Source of the DNA: Hymenobacter sp. CRA2
Lineage (GTDB): Bacteria; Bacteroidota; Bacteroidia; Cytophagales; Hymenobacteraceae
DNA: 64,000 nucleotides
NCBI RefSeq assembly: GCF_002007105.1
Contig: NZ_MVBC01000011.1
Location: forward strand, 62,001-126,000
Reading direction: 5' to 3'
Under the pieces are notes generated by a model. That model saw nothing but the letters and a program-made list of their open reading frames with translations, had not been told where the DNA came from and did not search any database. A program made the position numbers and the translations under genes. Positions 16,546 to 25,402 of the stretch are shown here, one piece after another (the first letter of the stretch is position 1; every line of letters starts with the position of its first letter).

Positions 16546-16740
16546 ATGCCGAAAATGAAAACCAAGTCCGGCGCCAAGAAGCGTTTCTCGCTGACCGGCA
16601 CGGGCAAAGTAAAGCGCAAGCATGCGTACAAGTCGCACATTCTGACCAAGAAGAGCACGAAGCGTAAGCGCGCCCTGACCCATGTCACCCTGGTTAGCTC
16701 TGCTGACATGAACCGGGTGAAGGACATGCTGGTCCTCTAA
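16546..16740 (+). CDS. rpmI: Ribosomal protein bL35
   Basis: This small basic 64-residue protein of the large subunit begins [20 protein letters not shown] and has [20 protein letters not shown], both classic for bL35. The ATG at 16546 is the family start; the frame extends upstream to 16519 without similarity. It lies between infC and rplT, the standard operon order, with 93 nt to infC and 107 nt to rplT. Confidence 0.97.
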   Translation: MPKMKTKSGAKKRFSLTGTGKVKRKHAYKSHILTKKSTKRKRALTHVTLVSSADMNRVKDMLVL

Positions 16741-16847
16741 GCGGCGGCCCCCGGCTCCCGCAGAATATTTTTTTCAACCCGGCGTCCGGTTATTCGCCAA
16801 GCCGCTTGAGTAGCAAGCAGGCACCGGCCGCCAAAAACAAGTAGGTT

Positions 16848-17195
16848 ATGCCAAGAAGCGTCAATAACGTGGCCTCGCGCCACCGTCGCAAAAAGGTAAT
16901 GCGCCTGGCCAAAGGTTACTTCGGCCGCCGCAAGAATGTCTGGACCGTTGCCAAAAACGCGGTTGAGAAAGGTCTCCTGTACGCTTACCGCGACCGGAAA
17001 GCCAAAAAGCGCGACTTCCGTGCCCTGTGGATCCAGCGTATCAACGCCGGCGCCCGCATCCACGGCCTGTCGTACTCGCAGTTCATGGGCGGCCTGAAGA
17101 AGGCTGGCATCGACCTGAACCGTAAAGTTCTGGCCGACCTCGCCCTGAACCACCCCGAAGCTTTCCGCGGTATCGTAGAGAAAGTAAAAGCGTAG
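16848..17195 (+). CDS. rplT: Ribosomal protein bL20
   Basis: This 115-residue basic protein is needed for early 50S assembly and, in other bacteria, represses its own operon. Family motifs are [20 protein letters not shown] at the start, [20 protein letters not shown], and [20 protein letters not shown] followed by [11 protein letters not shown]. It is the last gene of the infC-rpmI-rplT group and is followed 20 nt later by a terminator. Confidence 0.98.
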   Translation: MPRSVNNVASRHRRKKVMRLAKGYFGRRKNVWTVAKNAVEKGLLYAYRDRKAKKRDFRALWIQRINAGARIHGLSYSQFMGGLKKAGIDLNRKVLADLALNHPEAFRGIVEKVKA

Positions 17196-17215
17196 TTTTC
17201 TAAACTCTGCTTTAC

Positions 17216-17250
17216 AAAAAAGCCTGGCCTAACCGGTCAGGCTTTTTTAT
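17216..17250 (+). terminator. Terminator after rplT
   Basis: The stem AAAAAAGCCTG / CAGGCTTTTTT (17216-17226 with 17238-17248) has a T-run on the plus strand and would also work for the convergent minus-strand gene. Confidence 0.85.
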
Positions 17251-17260
17251 TGCCGTTTGC

Positions 17261-17692
17261 TCAGGCGCAACGGAGCCAGAAATCTGCCTCCGAAATGTTG
17301 TCGAAGTGCCGTATGGTAAGGGGCAGATGGCGTTGCCGTACGACTTCAGTCGTGCCAGCGCGGTTTTGCGAATCGTAGGCATCGACCACGGCGCAGTATT
17401 GGTACCCCGCTTCGGTAACGGCCCGTTGAATCCATTCCTCTGACAACCAATGTTGGTCCTCTGGATGAATAGGGGGCATAAACCGGTGGTTGGTCAGTAC
17501 TTTGGTCAGGTGTTGCTGTTGCAGGACCTGCAGAGCGGCGTTGTAGACGTCTCGCAGGTCATGGCTGCGCATAGGCGCCGGATGCCAATCGATACGGACA
17601 TAGTTGCGGTGGACAACAACGTCCGCTAAGTCGTTCTGAAAGTGAAGACTTTCATCCGTAGGCAAGCAGTAAGTACTCATAACATTAGCCAT
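17261..17692 (-). CDS. STAS-like (SpoIIAA-like fold) hypothetical protein
   Basis: This 143-residue soluble protein resembles a large Bacteroidota family with a STAS/SpoIIAA-like fold: a beta-rich start (VVVHRNYVRIDWHPAPMRSH), the central phrase TKVLTNHRFMPPIHPEDQHW, and an end in ISEADFWL. The phrase for a protein position in which a segment of the chain is moved or changed (here DNISEADFWL) is common near the family's end. The function is unknown; many members may be partners of signalling proteins. The start may be the ATG at 17692 or at 17680. It stands alone, convergent with rplT. Confidence 0.6.
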   Translation of the reverse strand: MANVMSTYCLPTDESLHFQNDLADVVVHRNYVRIDWHPAPMRSHDLRDVYNAALQVLQQQHLTKVLTNHRFMPPIHPEDQHWLSEEWIQRAVTEAGYQYCAVVDAYDSQNRAGTTEVVRQRHLPLTIRHFDNISEADFWLRCA

Positions 17693-17758
17693 ATAAAAGC
17701 AGCAACGGCCGGTGCCAGCTTGGGCGTTGCCGTTGAGTTATAAATACGCGTTAAAAGC

Positions 17759-17795
17759 AAAAACCGCCTTCCCGTGTTGGGAAAGGCGGTTTTTA
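17759..17795 (-). terminator. Terminator after tRNA-Met (symmetrical)
   Basis: The stem AAAAACCGCCTTCCC / GGGAAAGGCGGTTTTT has a short GTGTT loop. It is symmetrical and sits 12 nt beyond the 3' end of the minus-strand tRNA. Confidence 0.85.
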
Positions 17796-17806
17796 TTTTG
17801 ACACTG

Positions 17807-17880
17807 TAGCGGGGACGAGAGTTGAACTCGTGACCTCAGGGTTATGAATCCTGTGCTCTAACCAACTGAGCTACCCCGCC
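17807..17880 (-). tRNA. tRNA-Met (anticodon CAT)
   Basis: Read on the minus strand, this 74-nt gene folds as a cloverleaf. The acceptor GGCGGGG pairs with CCCCGCT (a G-U first pair), the D-arm is AGCTCAGTTGGTTAGAGC, the anticodon loop has CAT within ATTCATAAC, and the T-arm is ACGAGTTCAACTCTCGT. CCA is not encoded. A CAT anticodon can also belong to initiator tRNA or to tRNA-Ile2 with lysidine. The G1-U72 pair and the D-arm favour elongator Met as usual in Bacteroidota, but by eye this is not certain. Confidence 0.9.
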
Positions 17881-17894
17881 CTGTTTTGGTGGTG

Positions 17895-17926
17895 CAAAGG
17901 TAAAGCGAAGATTTAACCCGACGCAA
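17895..17926 (-). promoter_or_regulatory. Promoter of the tRNA gene
   Basis: On the minus strand TTG (17926-17924) and TACCTTTG (17902-17895) are separated by 21 nt, a full Bacteroidota -33/-7 promoter. It ends 14 nt before the tRNA. Confidence 0.7.
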
Positions 17927-18020
17927 CCTTTGATGAAAAAAAAACCCGTGTATCTTGCCGCAAGTCGCCAATCTGGCTGAGGACCAGTGGTGCTAATTTT
18001 TTCGCTTACCTAGCTTTCCT

Positions 18021-18434
18021 ATGCCCGTTTCCGCTACTCGCTCCAAGCATCGCTTCGTTCAGGAGTACCCCATCAATGCCTCGGCCAAGATTCTTTATCC
18101 CTACTTAGCCTCCGCCACGGGCCTTCGGCAGTGGTTTTGTCAGGATGTGCAGATGGCTGGCCCTCATACCTTCAATTTCGTGTGGGATAACCAACCGCAC
18201 CTGGCTGAACTGACTTCCCAACGGACCAACCGTTCGGCGCGCTTCGTATTCCTGGGGCCTGACCGCCGGCACATGCCCGATGCCAATTACCTCGACTTTA
18301 CGATTGAATCATCGGAGCTGACCCAAGAGGTATTCCTGCGGGTGGTCGATTACTCAGAAGAGACCGACGACATAGAGCTGCAGGAGATGTGGGATAATCT
18401 GGTGCAGACCTTGCGTGAGTTGGTAGGCGGCTAG
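18021..18434 (+). CDS. START-like / SRPBCC (AHSA1-type) domain protein
   Basis: This 137-residue protein has the helix-grip lipid-binding fold pattern: KHRFVQEYPINASAKILYPY at the start, ATGLRQWFCQDV, an acidic beta-rich centre, and a long C-terminal helix (ELQEMWDNLVQTLRELVGG). Bacteroidota carry a conserved START-like protein of this size, usually next to LptF/LptG-type permease genes, as here (the permease follows at 18597). A TATCTTG box lies at about 17951. The ligand is unknown. Linkage to the lipopolysaccharide export gene hints at a role at the envelope, which is inference. Confidence 0.8.
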   Translation: MPVSATRSKHRFVQEYPINASAKILYPYLASATGLRQWFCQDVQMAGPHTFNFVWDNQPHLAELTSQRTNRSARFVFLGPDRRHMPDANYLDFTIESSELTQEVFLRVVDYSEETDDIELQEMWDNLVQTLRELVGG

Positions 18435-18465
18435 GCGACTTTTTTTCGTGCCAGCGTGTTCTGAG

Positions 18466-18503
18466 AGGAGCAGCTACCGCTTTCAAGTAGCGGTGGCTGC
18501 TCC
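18466..18503 (+). terminator. Terminator after the START-like gene
   Basis: The hairpin AGGAGCAGCTACCGC / GCGGTGGCTGCTCCT has one G-T wobble and is followed by TTTTG. Confidence 0.75.
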
Positions 18504-18541
18504 TTTTGCGCTTTTACCTCACCCGGTGCGCCAAGGCCACG

Positions 18542-18549
18542 TACCTTTG
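18542..18549 (+). promoter_or_regulatory. Promoter -7 box before the LptF/LptG permease
   Basis: TACCTTTG lies 47 nt before the ATG at 18597. It shows that the permease has its own promoter behind the terminator. Confidence 0.5.
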
Positions 18550-18596
18550 CGGCCGCTTTCAGCGTTTGACGCTGACTGGATAGGTTGCCCTTACGC

Positions 18597-20042
18597 ATGA
18601 AGAAACTCGATAAGCTGATCTTGCGGGCCTTTTTCGGGCCGTTCTTACTCACGTTTGCAGTGGTGGAATTCGTATTCCTGACGCAGACGATGATGAAATA
18701 CATGGATGACTTGGTCGGCAAGGACTTGGGGACCGGTGTTATCCTGCAGCTGCTGATGTATTTCAGCGTGCTCATCGTGCCCATTTCGCTGCCACTGGCC
18801 GTGCTGCTCTCCTCGCTGATGACCTATGGCAACCTGGGCGAACACCACGAACTGACGGCTATCAAAACCTCAGGAGTATCGTTGGTGCGCATTCTGCGGC
18901 CGATCATGGTGTTTAGCGTGTTGCTGGCCGGGTTTGCGTTCTGGTTCAACAATACCATTGTGCCCAAGGCAAATCTGGAAGCATACAGCCTGCTTTGGGA
19001 CGTGCGGCAGCAGAAACTGGCCCTAGACATTCGAGAAGGGGTATTTTATAACGGCATTCCTGGCTACACCATCAAGGTCAACCGCAAGGGCGGCGAAAAT
19101 GGGGAAAAGCTCTACGGCGTTATCATTTACGACCACAACGGCAGCAGCGGCAACATGGCCATGGTGCTGGCCGACTCGGGACGCATGGCCACGCGCTACA
19201 ACGGGCAGTATTTGGGCCTGGAGTTGTTCAGCGGCCGCAAGTACGTGGATCAGCCGAGCGCGCGCGACCGAACCGGGGCAGGGTTTCTGCAACAGCGCTT
19301 CGACCGCACCGACATCGTATTCTCGCTAGCCTCCTTTGCTATGGACCGCACCAAAAAGGAGCTGTTTGCCGACAATAAAATCATGCTCACGCTGCCCCAG
19401 TTGCACGGTTTTGTGGATTCCGTCCACACGCAGCTCAACAAAGAGCGGAAGCAGCTGGCCGTGCAGATGAACCCGTATTTCCTCTACCAGCGCTTTGATA
19501 CGACCGGGCAAACGCAGGCGCGCCGCACGGCCAACTGGCAAGTGCCCGCCAACCGCCTGCCCGCGGCTAACGCTTCCATGGCGCAATCGGCTGCGAACCG
19601 TGCCCGCAACATGCGCGCATTCCTCAGCAGTTATTCCGAACGATTGGCCAGCACGGCCCGCGAAGCCGGCAACTACCGTATCGAGGTATTTCGTAAATAC
19701 ACGCAGTCGGTGGCCATCCTGGTTATGTTCCTGATAGGTGCCCCCCTAGGCTCTATTATCAAGAAAGGCGGCTTGGGCGTGCCGGTGCTGGTGTCCATAC
19801 TTTTCTTCATTATTTTCTACGTCGTGTCCATCATCGGCGAGAAGTATGGCCGCGAGGCCGTGATGCCCGTGGGGCTGGGCATGTGGATGTCGAACGTAGT
19901 CTTACTACCTGCGGGGCTGTTTTTCCTCTACCAAGCCCGCCGTGATTCCAGCTTGTTTGAAGTGGATTTCTGGTTGCGGCTCTCGCGCAAGCTGCCAACG
20001 TGGCTTAGACGTAAACCAGCGGTGGTCGCCTCAGCTGGTTAG
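18597..20042 (+). CDS. LptF/LptG (YjgP/YjgQ) family permease
   Basis: This is a 481-residue inner-membrane subunit of the ABC exporter that pulls lipopolysaccharide out of the membrane. The family start is clear: MKKLDKLILRAFFGPFLLTF, then transmembrane helices at about 10-35 and 50-80. A third helix (VFSVLLAGFAFWFNNTIVP) leads into a large periplasmic jellyroll domain (about 125-365). Three helices close the protein, including the conserved MFLIGAPLGSIIKKGGLGVP. The jellyroll holds an additional Ala/Arg-rich stretch (about 300-340). The ATG at 18597 gives the family N-terminus. No partner permease or LptB is in the window. Confidence 0.9.
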   Translation: MKKLDKLILRAFFGPFLLTFAVVEFVFLTQTMMKYMDDLVGKDLGTGVILQLLMYFSVLIVPISLPLAVLLSSLMTYGNLGEHHELTAIKTSGVSLVRILRPIMVFSVLLAGFAFWFNNTIVPKANLEAYSLLWDVRQQKLALDIREGVFYNGIPGYTIKVNRKGGENGEKLYGVIIYDHNGSSGNMAMVLADSGRMATRYNGQYLGLELFSGRKYVDQPSARDRTGAGFLQQRFDRTDIVFSLASFAMDRTKKELFADNKIMLTLPQLHGFVDSVHTQLNKERKQLAVQMNPYFLYQRFDTTGQTQARRTANWQVPANRLPAANASMAQSAANRARNMRAFLSSYSERLASTAREAGNYRIEVFRKYTQSVAILVMFLIGAPLGSIIKKGGLGVPVLVSILFFIIFYVVSIIGEKYGREAVMPVGLGMWMSNVVLLPAGLFFLYQARRDSSLFEVDFWLRLSRKLPTWLRRKPAVVASAG

Positions 20043-20069
20043 CACGCTGCTTTGGAAGCATAGGATATA

Positions 20070-20099
20070 GTTTGGCCGGGTATACCCGGCCAAACGCTT
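20070..20099 (+). terminator. Terminator after the permease
   Basis: The perfect stem GTTTGGCCGGG / CCCGGCCAAAC with loop TATA is followed by GCTTTT. Confidence 0.8.
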
Positions 20100-20159
20100 T
20101 TAAGGCAATGCTAAGGAGTGGCCGACTCAGGCAACTGTCCATGCAGTCGAATATTTTCT

Positions 20160-20167
20160 TACCTTTG
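20160..20167 (+). promoter_or_regulatory. Promoter -7 box of rpsO
   Basis: TACCTTTG lies 80 nt before the rpsO ATG, leaving room for a regulatory 5' UTR. Confidence 0.55.
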
Positions 20168-20247
20168 CGCCACGCCTTGCTAAGTTGCCGGCGTATACCC
20201 TTTTTCACACTTCTTAATCCAAGACGGGGCTTTCTCCCTATCTGCCG

Positions 20248-20523
20248 ATGAAACTCACCACCGAGGCCAAGCAGGCCATCTTCGAACAGCACGGCGTTGC
20301 CAAGACCAAAACCGACACCGGTTCGGCCGAATCGCAAATCGCACTGTTCACCACCCGGATTAACCACCTGACGGAGCACCTGAAAGTCAACAAGAAAGAC
20401 TTCTCGACCCGTCTGGGCCTGCTCAAGCTGGTAGGTAAGCGTCGCCGTCTGCTCAACTACCTGCAGAACCGCGAAATCAACCGCTACCGCGCCATCATCA
20501 AGGAGCTGGGCATCCGTAAGTAA
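20248..20523 (+). CDS. rpsO: Ribosomal protein uS15
   Basis: This 91-residue protein is a primary 16S rRNA binder of the small-subunit platform. Family motifs are [39 protein letters not shown] and [19 protein letters not shown]. It has its own promoter and terminator and is followed by pnp, the classical rpsO-pnp pair, where transcripts and regulation are often shared. Confidence 0.98.
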   Translation: MKLTTEAKQAIFEQHGVAKTKTDTGSAESQIALFTTRINHLTEHLKVNKKDFSTRLGLLKLVGKRRRLLNYLQNREINRYRAIIKELGIRK

Positions 20524-20533
20524 CCCACTCCAG

Positions 20534-20573
20534 AAAAGCAGGGAGCCCGCCGGCCGGGTTCCCTGCTTTTTTT
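20534..20573 (+). terminator. Terminator after rpsO
   Basis: The stem AAAAGCAGGGAGCCCG / CGGGTTCCCTGCTTTT (one G-T) is followed by TTT. Confidence 0.85.
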
Positions 20574-20700
20574 GCGCTGCCCGGCACACCTTGTTGGCCG
20601 GGCGCGTTGTTTTACAAAAGTGCCGGATTCGCCGGCTGGCCCCCAGCGGCCCCGGCTTCGCTGCCCTCGCTGTCAATCATCCAAAGCTACCCCCGAAGGA

Positions 20701-22965
20701 ATGCCTCCTTACAACGCGGTTACCAAACACATTACTCTGCCGGACGGCCGGCAGATTTCCCTCGAAACCGGCAAGCTGGCCAAATTCGCTGACGGCGCCG
20801 TTGTGGTCCGCCTCGGCGATGCAATGCTGCTGGCCACGGTGGTGTCGCAGCCCAGCTCGCGCCCCGACGTGGACTTCCTGCCGCTGTCGGTGGACTACCA
20901 GGAGAAATTCGGCGGTGCCGGCAAGATTCCTGGCTCGTTCCAGCGCCGCGAAGGCCGCCTTTCTGACTACGAAGTGCTCGTGTCGCGCCTTGTAGACCGC
21001 ATCCTGCGCCCGATGTTCCCCAAGGACTATCACTACGAGGTGCAGGTAATGATTACCCTGATTTCGGCCGATAAGGACGTACAGCCCGATGCTCTGGCCG
21101 CCTTGGCCGCTTCGGCCGCCCTGTCGGTTTCTGATATTCCCTTTGCCGGCCCCATCTCGGAAGTGCGCGTAGCGCGCATCGATGGTCAGCTGCAGATTAA
21201 CCCCAAGACCTCGGACATCGAGCGTGCCGACATCGACCTCATCGTAGGTGCGACCATCGACTCGGTGGCCATGGTGGAAGGGGAGATGAACGAAGTGAGC
21301 GAAGAGGAGATGGTAGAAGCCATTGCCTACGCCCACGAAGCCATCAAAGAGCAAGTACGCGTGCAGCAGGAACTCGGCCAGGCCGTAGAGAAGTCGCACG
21401 TGAAACGCGAGTACCCCAAGTACGACGAGAACGACGATCTGAAGCAGCGCATCACCGAAGCCGTGTACCAAAAGGCCTACGAAGTAGCCAAATCGGGTAA
21501 CACGAGCAAGGCGGGCCGCAAGGAGTCGTTCGGCGCCATCAAGAAGCCCCTACTGGAAGAGCTGCAGGCCGAAAACCCGGAGCTGGACCTGAAAATGTTT
21601 GGCCGCTACTACGGTTCGGCTGAGAAGAAGGCTATCCGCGACATGATGATCAAGGAGCGCACCCGCCTCGATGGTCGTCAGCTGACGGAAATCCGCCCTA
21701 TCTGGTCGGAGGTGAACTACCTGCCCGGTGCCCACGGCTCGGCCCTGTTTACCCGCGGCGAAACCCAGTCGCTGACTTCGGTGGCCCTGGGTACCAAGCT
21801 CGACGAGCAGATCGTGGACTCGGCCATGGTGTCGGGCTACAACAAGTTCCTGCTGCACTACAACTTCCCGGCCTTCTCGACCGGTGAGGTGAAGCCCAAC
21901 CGCGGCCCTGGTCGTCGCGAAGTAGGCCACGGCAACCTGGCCATGCGCTCCATCAAGAAGGTGCTGCCCGGCGAGGACGAAAACCCCTACACCATCCGCG
22001 TGGTGTCGGACATCCTGGAGTCGAACGGCTCCTCGTCGATGGCTACCGTCTGCGCCTCTTCCATGGCCCTGATGGACGCTGGCATCAAGCTTAAGGCGGC
22101 CGTTTCGGGCATTGCCATGGGTCTGGTGCAGGACAAGGAAACCGGTGAGTACGCTGTACTGTCCGACATCCTTGGCGACGAAGACCACCTTGGCGACATG
22201 GACTTCAAAGTCACGGGCACCGAGAAAGGTATTGTGGCTTGCCAGATGGACATCAAAATCCAGGGCCTGTCGCACGAAATCCTCACCAAGGCACTGCACC
22301 AGGCTCGTGAGGGCCGCCTGCACATCCTGGGCGAGATGAACAAGACCATCAGCGCCCCGGCTGCTGACCTGAAGCCCCACACCCCGCGCTCCACGAAGAT
22401 TCTGGTCGACAAGGAGTACATCGGCGCCATCATCGGCCCGGGCGGCAAAGTGGTGCAGCAGATCCAGAAGGACACCAACGCGACCATCACCATCGAGGAG
22501 AAGGACGAGAAGGGCCACGTGTACATCTACACCTCCAACGCCGACGATATGGCGGCTGCCGTAGGTCGTATCCGCGGTATCGCGGCCACGCCGGAAGTGG
22601 GCGAGACCTACAGCGGTACCGTTCGCTCGATCCAGGCTTACGGTGCGTTCGTGGAGTTCATGCCGGGCAAAGACGGCCTGCTGCACATCTCCGAAGTGAG
22701 CTACGACCGTCTGCCCTCGCTGGAAGGCGTGCTGACGGTAGGCCAGGAAGTGAAGGTGCAATTGGTGGAGGTAGACAAGAAAACGGGCAAGTTCCGTTTG
22801 TCGATGAAGAGCCTGATGCCGAAGCCGGAGGGCTACGTGGAGCCGGCCGAGCGCCCCGAGCGGGGTGACCGGCCCGAGCGCGGCGACCGTCCGGATCGGG
22901 GCCCACGCCCCGACCGCGGTCCGCGTCCCGAGCGTGGCGAACGTCCGGAGCGTTTCAACCGCTAA
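20701..22965 (+). CDS. pnp: Polyribonucleotide nucleotidyltransferase (PNPase)
   Basis: PNPase degrades RNA from the 3' end using phosphate and is a core part of RNA turnover. The 754-residue protein has two RNase PH domains (LPLSVDYQEKFGGAGKIPGS in the first; FTRGETQSLTSVALGTK, NFPAFSTGEVKPNRGPGRRE and GDEDHLGDMDFKVTGT in the second), a KH domain with GAIIGPGGKVVQQIQ (about residue 575-590), and an S1 domain (YSGTVRSIQAYGAFVEFMPG). The C-terminus adds an Arg/Gly/Asp/Pro-rich tail made of repeats like ERGDRP, which could bind RNA. The ATG at 20701 starts the conserved region; the frame is open upstream into the rpsO terminator without similarity. Confidence 0.97.
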   Translation: MPPYNAVTKHITLPDGRQISLETGKLAKFADGAVVVRLGDAMLLATVVSQPSSRPDVDFLPLSVDYQEKFGGAGKIPGSFQRREGRLSDYEVLVSRLVDRILRPMFPKDYHYEVQVMITLISADKDVQPDALAALAASAALSVSDIPFAGPISEVRVARIDGQLQINPKTSDIERADIDLIVGATIDSVAMVEGEMNEVSEEEMVEAIAYAHEAIKEQVRVQQELGQAVEKSHVKREYPKYDENDDLKQRITEAVYQKAYEVAKSGNTSKAGRKESFGAIKKPLLEELQAENPELDLKMFGRYYGSAEKKAIRDMMIKERTRLDGRQLTEIRPIWSEVNYLPGAHGSALFTRGETQSLTSVALGTKLDEQIVDSAMVSGYNKFLLHYNFPAFSTGEVKPNRGPGRREVGHGNLAMRSIKKVLPGEDENPYTIRVVSDILESNGSSSMATVCASSMALMDAGIKLKAAVSGIAMGLVQDKETGEYAVLSDILGDEDHLGDMDFKVTGTEKGIVACQMDIKIQGLSHEILTKALHQAREGRLHILGEMNKTISAPAADLKPHTPRSTKILVDKEYIGAIIGPGGKVVQQIQKDTNATITIEEKDEKGHVYIYTSNADDMAAAVGRIRGIAATPEVGETYSGTVRSIQAYGAFVEFMPGKDGLLHISEVSYDRLPSLEGVLTVGQEVKVQLVEVDKKTGKFRLSMKSLMPKPEGYVEPAERPERGDRPERGDRPDRGPRPDRGPRPERGERPERFNR

Positions 22966-23001
22966 TTCCGTAGGAAGGCCATAATTGCTTGGCGCGAACT
23001 T

Positions 23002-23036
23002 TCGGTCAGATGCGGGTGTTAGCCCCATCTGACCGA
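23002..23036 (+). promoter_or_regulatory. Hairpin between pnp and rpoD
   Basis: The 10-bp stem TCGGTCAGAT / ATCTGACCGA, with further pairing inside, has no T-run. It lies 37 nt after pnp and 65 nt before rpoD, so it could limit read-through or protect a processed end. Confidence 0.45.
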
Positions 23037-23100
23037 GGTTCCTACCAAGAAACTCTCTCAAAGACCAACCTGCACCTTTTACCCTTCGCGCCCGTCTACA

Positions 23101-23964
23101 ATGAGACAGCTAAAAATCAGCAAGCAGATTACCAACCGCGAAAGCCAGTCGCTGGACAAGTACCTCCAGGAGATTGGTAAGGTAGATCTGCTCACTCCCG
23201 ACGAGGAGGTAACGCTGGCGCAACGCATCAAGGAAGGCGACCAGCAGGCGCTGGAAAAGCTCACCAAGGCCAACCTCCGTTTCGTGGTGTCGGTGGCCAA
23301 ACAATACCAGAACCAAGGTCTGTCGCTGGGCGACCTGATCAACGAGGGCAACCTCGGCCTGATCAAAGCTGCCAAGCGCTTCGACGAAACCCGCGGCTTT
23401 AAGTTCATCTCCTACGCCGTATGGTGGATTCGCCAGTCCATCCTGCAGGCGTTGGCCGAACAGTCGCGCATCGTGCGTCTGCCCCTGAACCGCGTCGGTT
23501 CGCTGAACAAAATCAGCAAGTCCTTCTCGGAACTGGAGCAGAAGTTTGAGCGCGAGCCCTCGCCCGAGGAAATTGCCGAAGTGCTGGAACTGACCACCTC
23601 GGAAGTGGTGGATACGCTCAAGATTTCGGGCCGCCACGTGTCGGTGGACGCGCCGTTCGTGCAGGGCGAGGAAAACCGCCTGCTCGACGTGCTCGAAAAC
23701 GAAGACGAAGAGTCGCCCGACATGGGCCTGATGAACGACTCGCTGCGCAAAGAAGTGCAGCGCGCCCTCTCCACGCTCACCAAGCGCGAGGCGGACGTTA
23801 TTACGCTGTACTTCGGCCTCAACGGCGAGCATTCGCTCACGCTGGAGGAAATCGGCGAGAAGTTCAACCTGACCCGCGAGCGGGTACGTCAGATCAAGGA
23901 AAAAGCTATCCGCCGCCTGCGCCATACCTCGCGCAGCAAGGCCCTGAAGCCTTACCTGGGCTAA
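23101..23964 (+). CDS. rpoD: Primary RNA polymerase sigma factor (sigma-70 / SigA)
   Basis: This is the housekeeping sigma of Bacteroidota, a short form of 287 residues without region 1.1. Regions are clear: 1.2 ([20 protein letters not shown]), 2.1-2.4 ([36 protein letters not shown]), 3 ([20 protein letters not shown]) and 4.2 ([20 protein letters not shown]). This sigma recognises TTG-N(19-21)-TAnnTTTG promoters, and TACCTTTG boxes are found throughout the window. The gene follows pnp after 135 nt and ends at a terminator. Confidence 0.98.
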   Translation: MRQLKISKQITNRESQSLDKYLQEIGKVDLLTPDEEVTLAQRIKEGDQQALEKLTKANLRFVVSVAKQYQNQGLSLGDLINEGNLGLIKAAKRFDETRGFKFISYAVWWIRQSILQALAEQSRIVRLPLNRVGSLNKISKSFSELEQKFEREPSPEEIAEVLELTTSEVVDTLKISGRHVSVDAPFVQGEENRLLDVLENEDEESPDMGLMNDSLRKEVQRALSTLTKREADVITLYFGLNGEHSLTLEEIGEKFNLTRERVRQIKEKAIRRLRHTSRSKALKPYLG

Positions 23965-23992
23965 TTACCTTCCTGGTTTTTGCCAGTATCAG

Positions 23993-24020
23993 AAACCCCG
24001 GCCCTATGGTCGGGGTTTTT
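23993..24020 (+). terminator. Terminator after rpoD
   Basis: The stem AAACCCCGGCC / GGTCGGGGTTT with loop CTAT is followed by a T-run. Confidence 0.85.
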
Positions 24021-24138
24021 GTTTGACCAAGTGGCAGCCCTTCGTTCGGATGCTCTGCCACAATGTTACTATTCGGCCATTCAGCCGCATCCTGACGCGG
24101 GTAGTACGAGTTTTGACTAGTACTTCCGCGGCGGACCT

Positions 24139-24146
24139 TACCTTTG
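24139..24146 (+). promoter_or_regulatory. Promoter -7 box of trxB
   Basis: TACCTTTG lies 30 nt before the ATG at 24177, which also rules out starts upstream of it. Confidence 0.55.
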
Positions 24147-24176
24147 CCGCTCCTTACGGAATTCGCTTTGCAACTC

Positions 24177-25124
24177 ATGGAAACTATTGCCGCAGAACAC
24201 GTCAAGTGTCTGATCATTGGCTCGGGTCCGGCCGGCTACACCGCCGCCATCTACGCCGCTCGTGCTAACATGCAACCCGTCATGTACCAAGGCCTGCAGC
24301 CCGGCGGGCAGTTGACTATTACCAACGACGTCGAGAACTTCCCCGGCTACCCCGACGGCATTATGGGGCCGGAAATGATGGAGGACCTCAAGAAGCAGGC
24401 CACCCGCTTCGGCACGGATATTCGCTACGGCCTGGCTACCTCGGTGGACTTTTCGGGCCATCCGCACCGCGTTACCATCGACGAGAAGCACACCATCACC
24501 GCCGACGCCGTCATCATTGCTACCGGCGCCTCGGCCAAGTGGCTGGGACTTGAATCGGAGGCCCGGCTGAACGGCTCGGGTGTATCGGCCTGCGCCGTGT
24601 GCGACGGGTTCTTCTACCGCGGCAAGGACGTGGCCATTGTGGGCGCCGGCGACACGGCGGCCGAGGAAGCTACTTACCTAGCCAACCTGTGCAACAAGGT
24701 GTACATGCTGGTGCGGAAAGGGGAGATGCGCGCTTCCAAAATCATGCAGAAGCGCGTGCTTGACAACCCCAAAATCGAGGTGCTGTTTGATACGGCTACC
24801 GACGAAATCCTTGGGGAGCACGCCGTGGAAGCCGTGCGGGTGAAAAATATCCTGACCCACGAAACGCGCGAAATTGCTGTTGAGGGTTTCTTCGTGGCCA
24901 TTGGGCACGAGCCGAACTCCGCCATTTTCCGCGAGTACCTGCACCACGACGAGCAGGGCTACCTCAAGACCATTCCGGGCACGAGCAAGACCAACGTCGA
25001 CGGCGTGTTTGCCTGCGGCGACGTGCAGGACTTCGTGTACCGGCAGGCCGTGACGGCGGCGGGCACCGGCTGCATGGCCGCGCTGGACGCCGAACGGTAT
25101 CTGGCGGCGCTGGGCGTACACTAG
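24177..25124 (+). CDS. trxB: Thioredoxin-disulfide reductase
   Basis: This FAD enzyme passes electrons from NADPH to thioredoxin. The 315-residue protein has the FAD-binding GSGPAGYTAAIYAARA (residues 14-29), the redox pair in SACAVCDGFFY (CAVC, the usual CxxC), the NADPH-binding GAGDTAAEEATYLA, and the C-terminal FAD motif VDGVFACGDVQD. The ATG at 24177 is preferred because a promoter box lies at 24139; a frame starting at 24144 would begin inside it. It is a single-gene unit followed by a hairpin. Confidence 0.97.
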   Translation: METIAAEHVKCLIIGSGPAGYTAAIYAARANMQPVMYQGLQPGGQLTITNDVENFPGYPDGIMGPEMMEDLKKQATRFGTDIRYGLATSVDFSGHPHRVTIDEKHTITADAVIIATGASAKWLGLESEARLNGSGVSACAVCDGFFYRGKDVAIVGAGDTAAEEATYLANLCNKVYMLVRKGEMRASKIMQKRVLDNPKIEVLFDTATDEILGEHAVEAVRVKNILTHETREIAVEGFFVAIGHEPNSAIFREYLHHDEQGYLKTIPGTSKTNVDGVFACGDVQDFVYRQAVTAAGTGCMAALDAERYLAALGVH

Positions 25125-25281
25125 GGCGCTGCTAAAACGGCATGCCAGGCTGGTCGAGGGATTCCGCGTGCTGACGTCGGATAGAAAATTCTATCAGGCA
25201 AGATGCCTAGGTCGCCTCGGCAGGACGCTCTTAGGGCCTGCGCTCCTGATAGAATACTAAAAATTGGATTTGGCCGTTGCA

Positions 25282-25317
25282 ACGGGCCGTCTTGCCTTTC
25301 GGGCGAGGCGGCCCGTT
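25282..25317 (+). terminator. Terminator-like hairpin between trxB and the M23 peptidase
   Basis: A 15-bp stem with two G-U pairs and loop TTTC is followed by TTTTG. A second structure lies upstream: GATAGA/TCTATC at 25180-25195 and a matching CTGATAGAAT near 25246. The tract 25125-25281 holds no gene. Confidence 0.6.
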
Positions 25318-25331
25318 TTGCTACGCTTCCG

Positions 25332-25339
25332 TACCTTTG
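25332..25339 (+). promoter_or_regulatory. Promoter -7 box of the M23 peptidase gene
   Basis: TACCTTTG lies 63 nt before the TTG start proposed at 25403. Confidence 0.5.
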
Positions 25340-25402
25340 CGGGCTCCCGAGGGCTGCGCCACCCAGCGTGGCCCGCGGGGCCTCCACCCATTCATATTGC
25401 AC

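Noticed and set aside
17807-17880. Reading the CAT tRNA as tRNA-Ile2
   Set aside because: The G1-U72 acceptor start and the overall sequence look like Bacteroidota elongator tRNA-Met. A tRNA classifier would be decisive.
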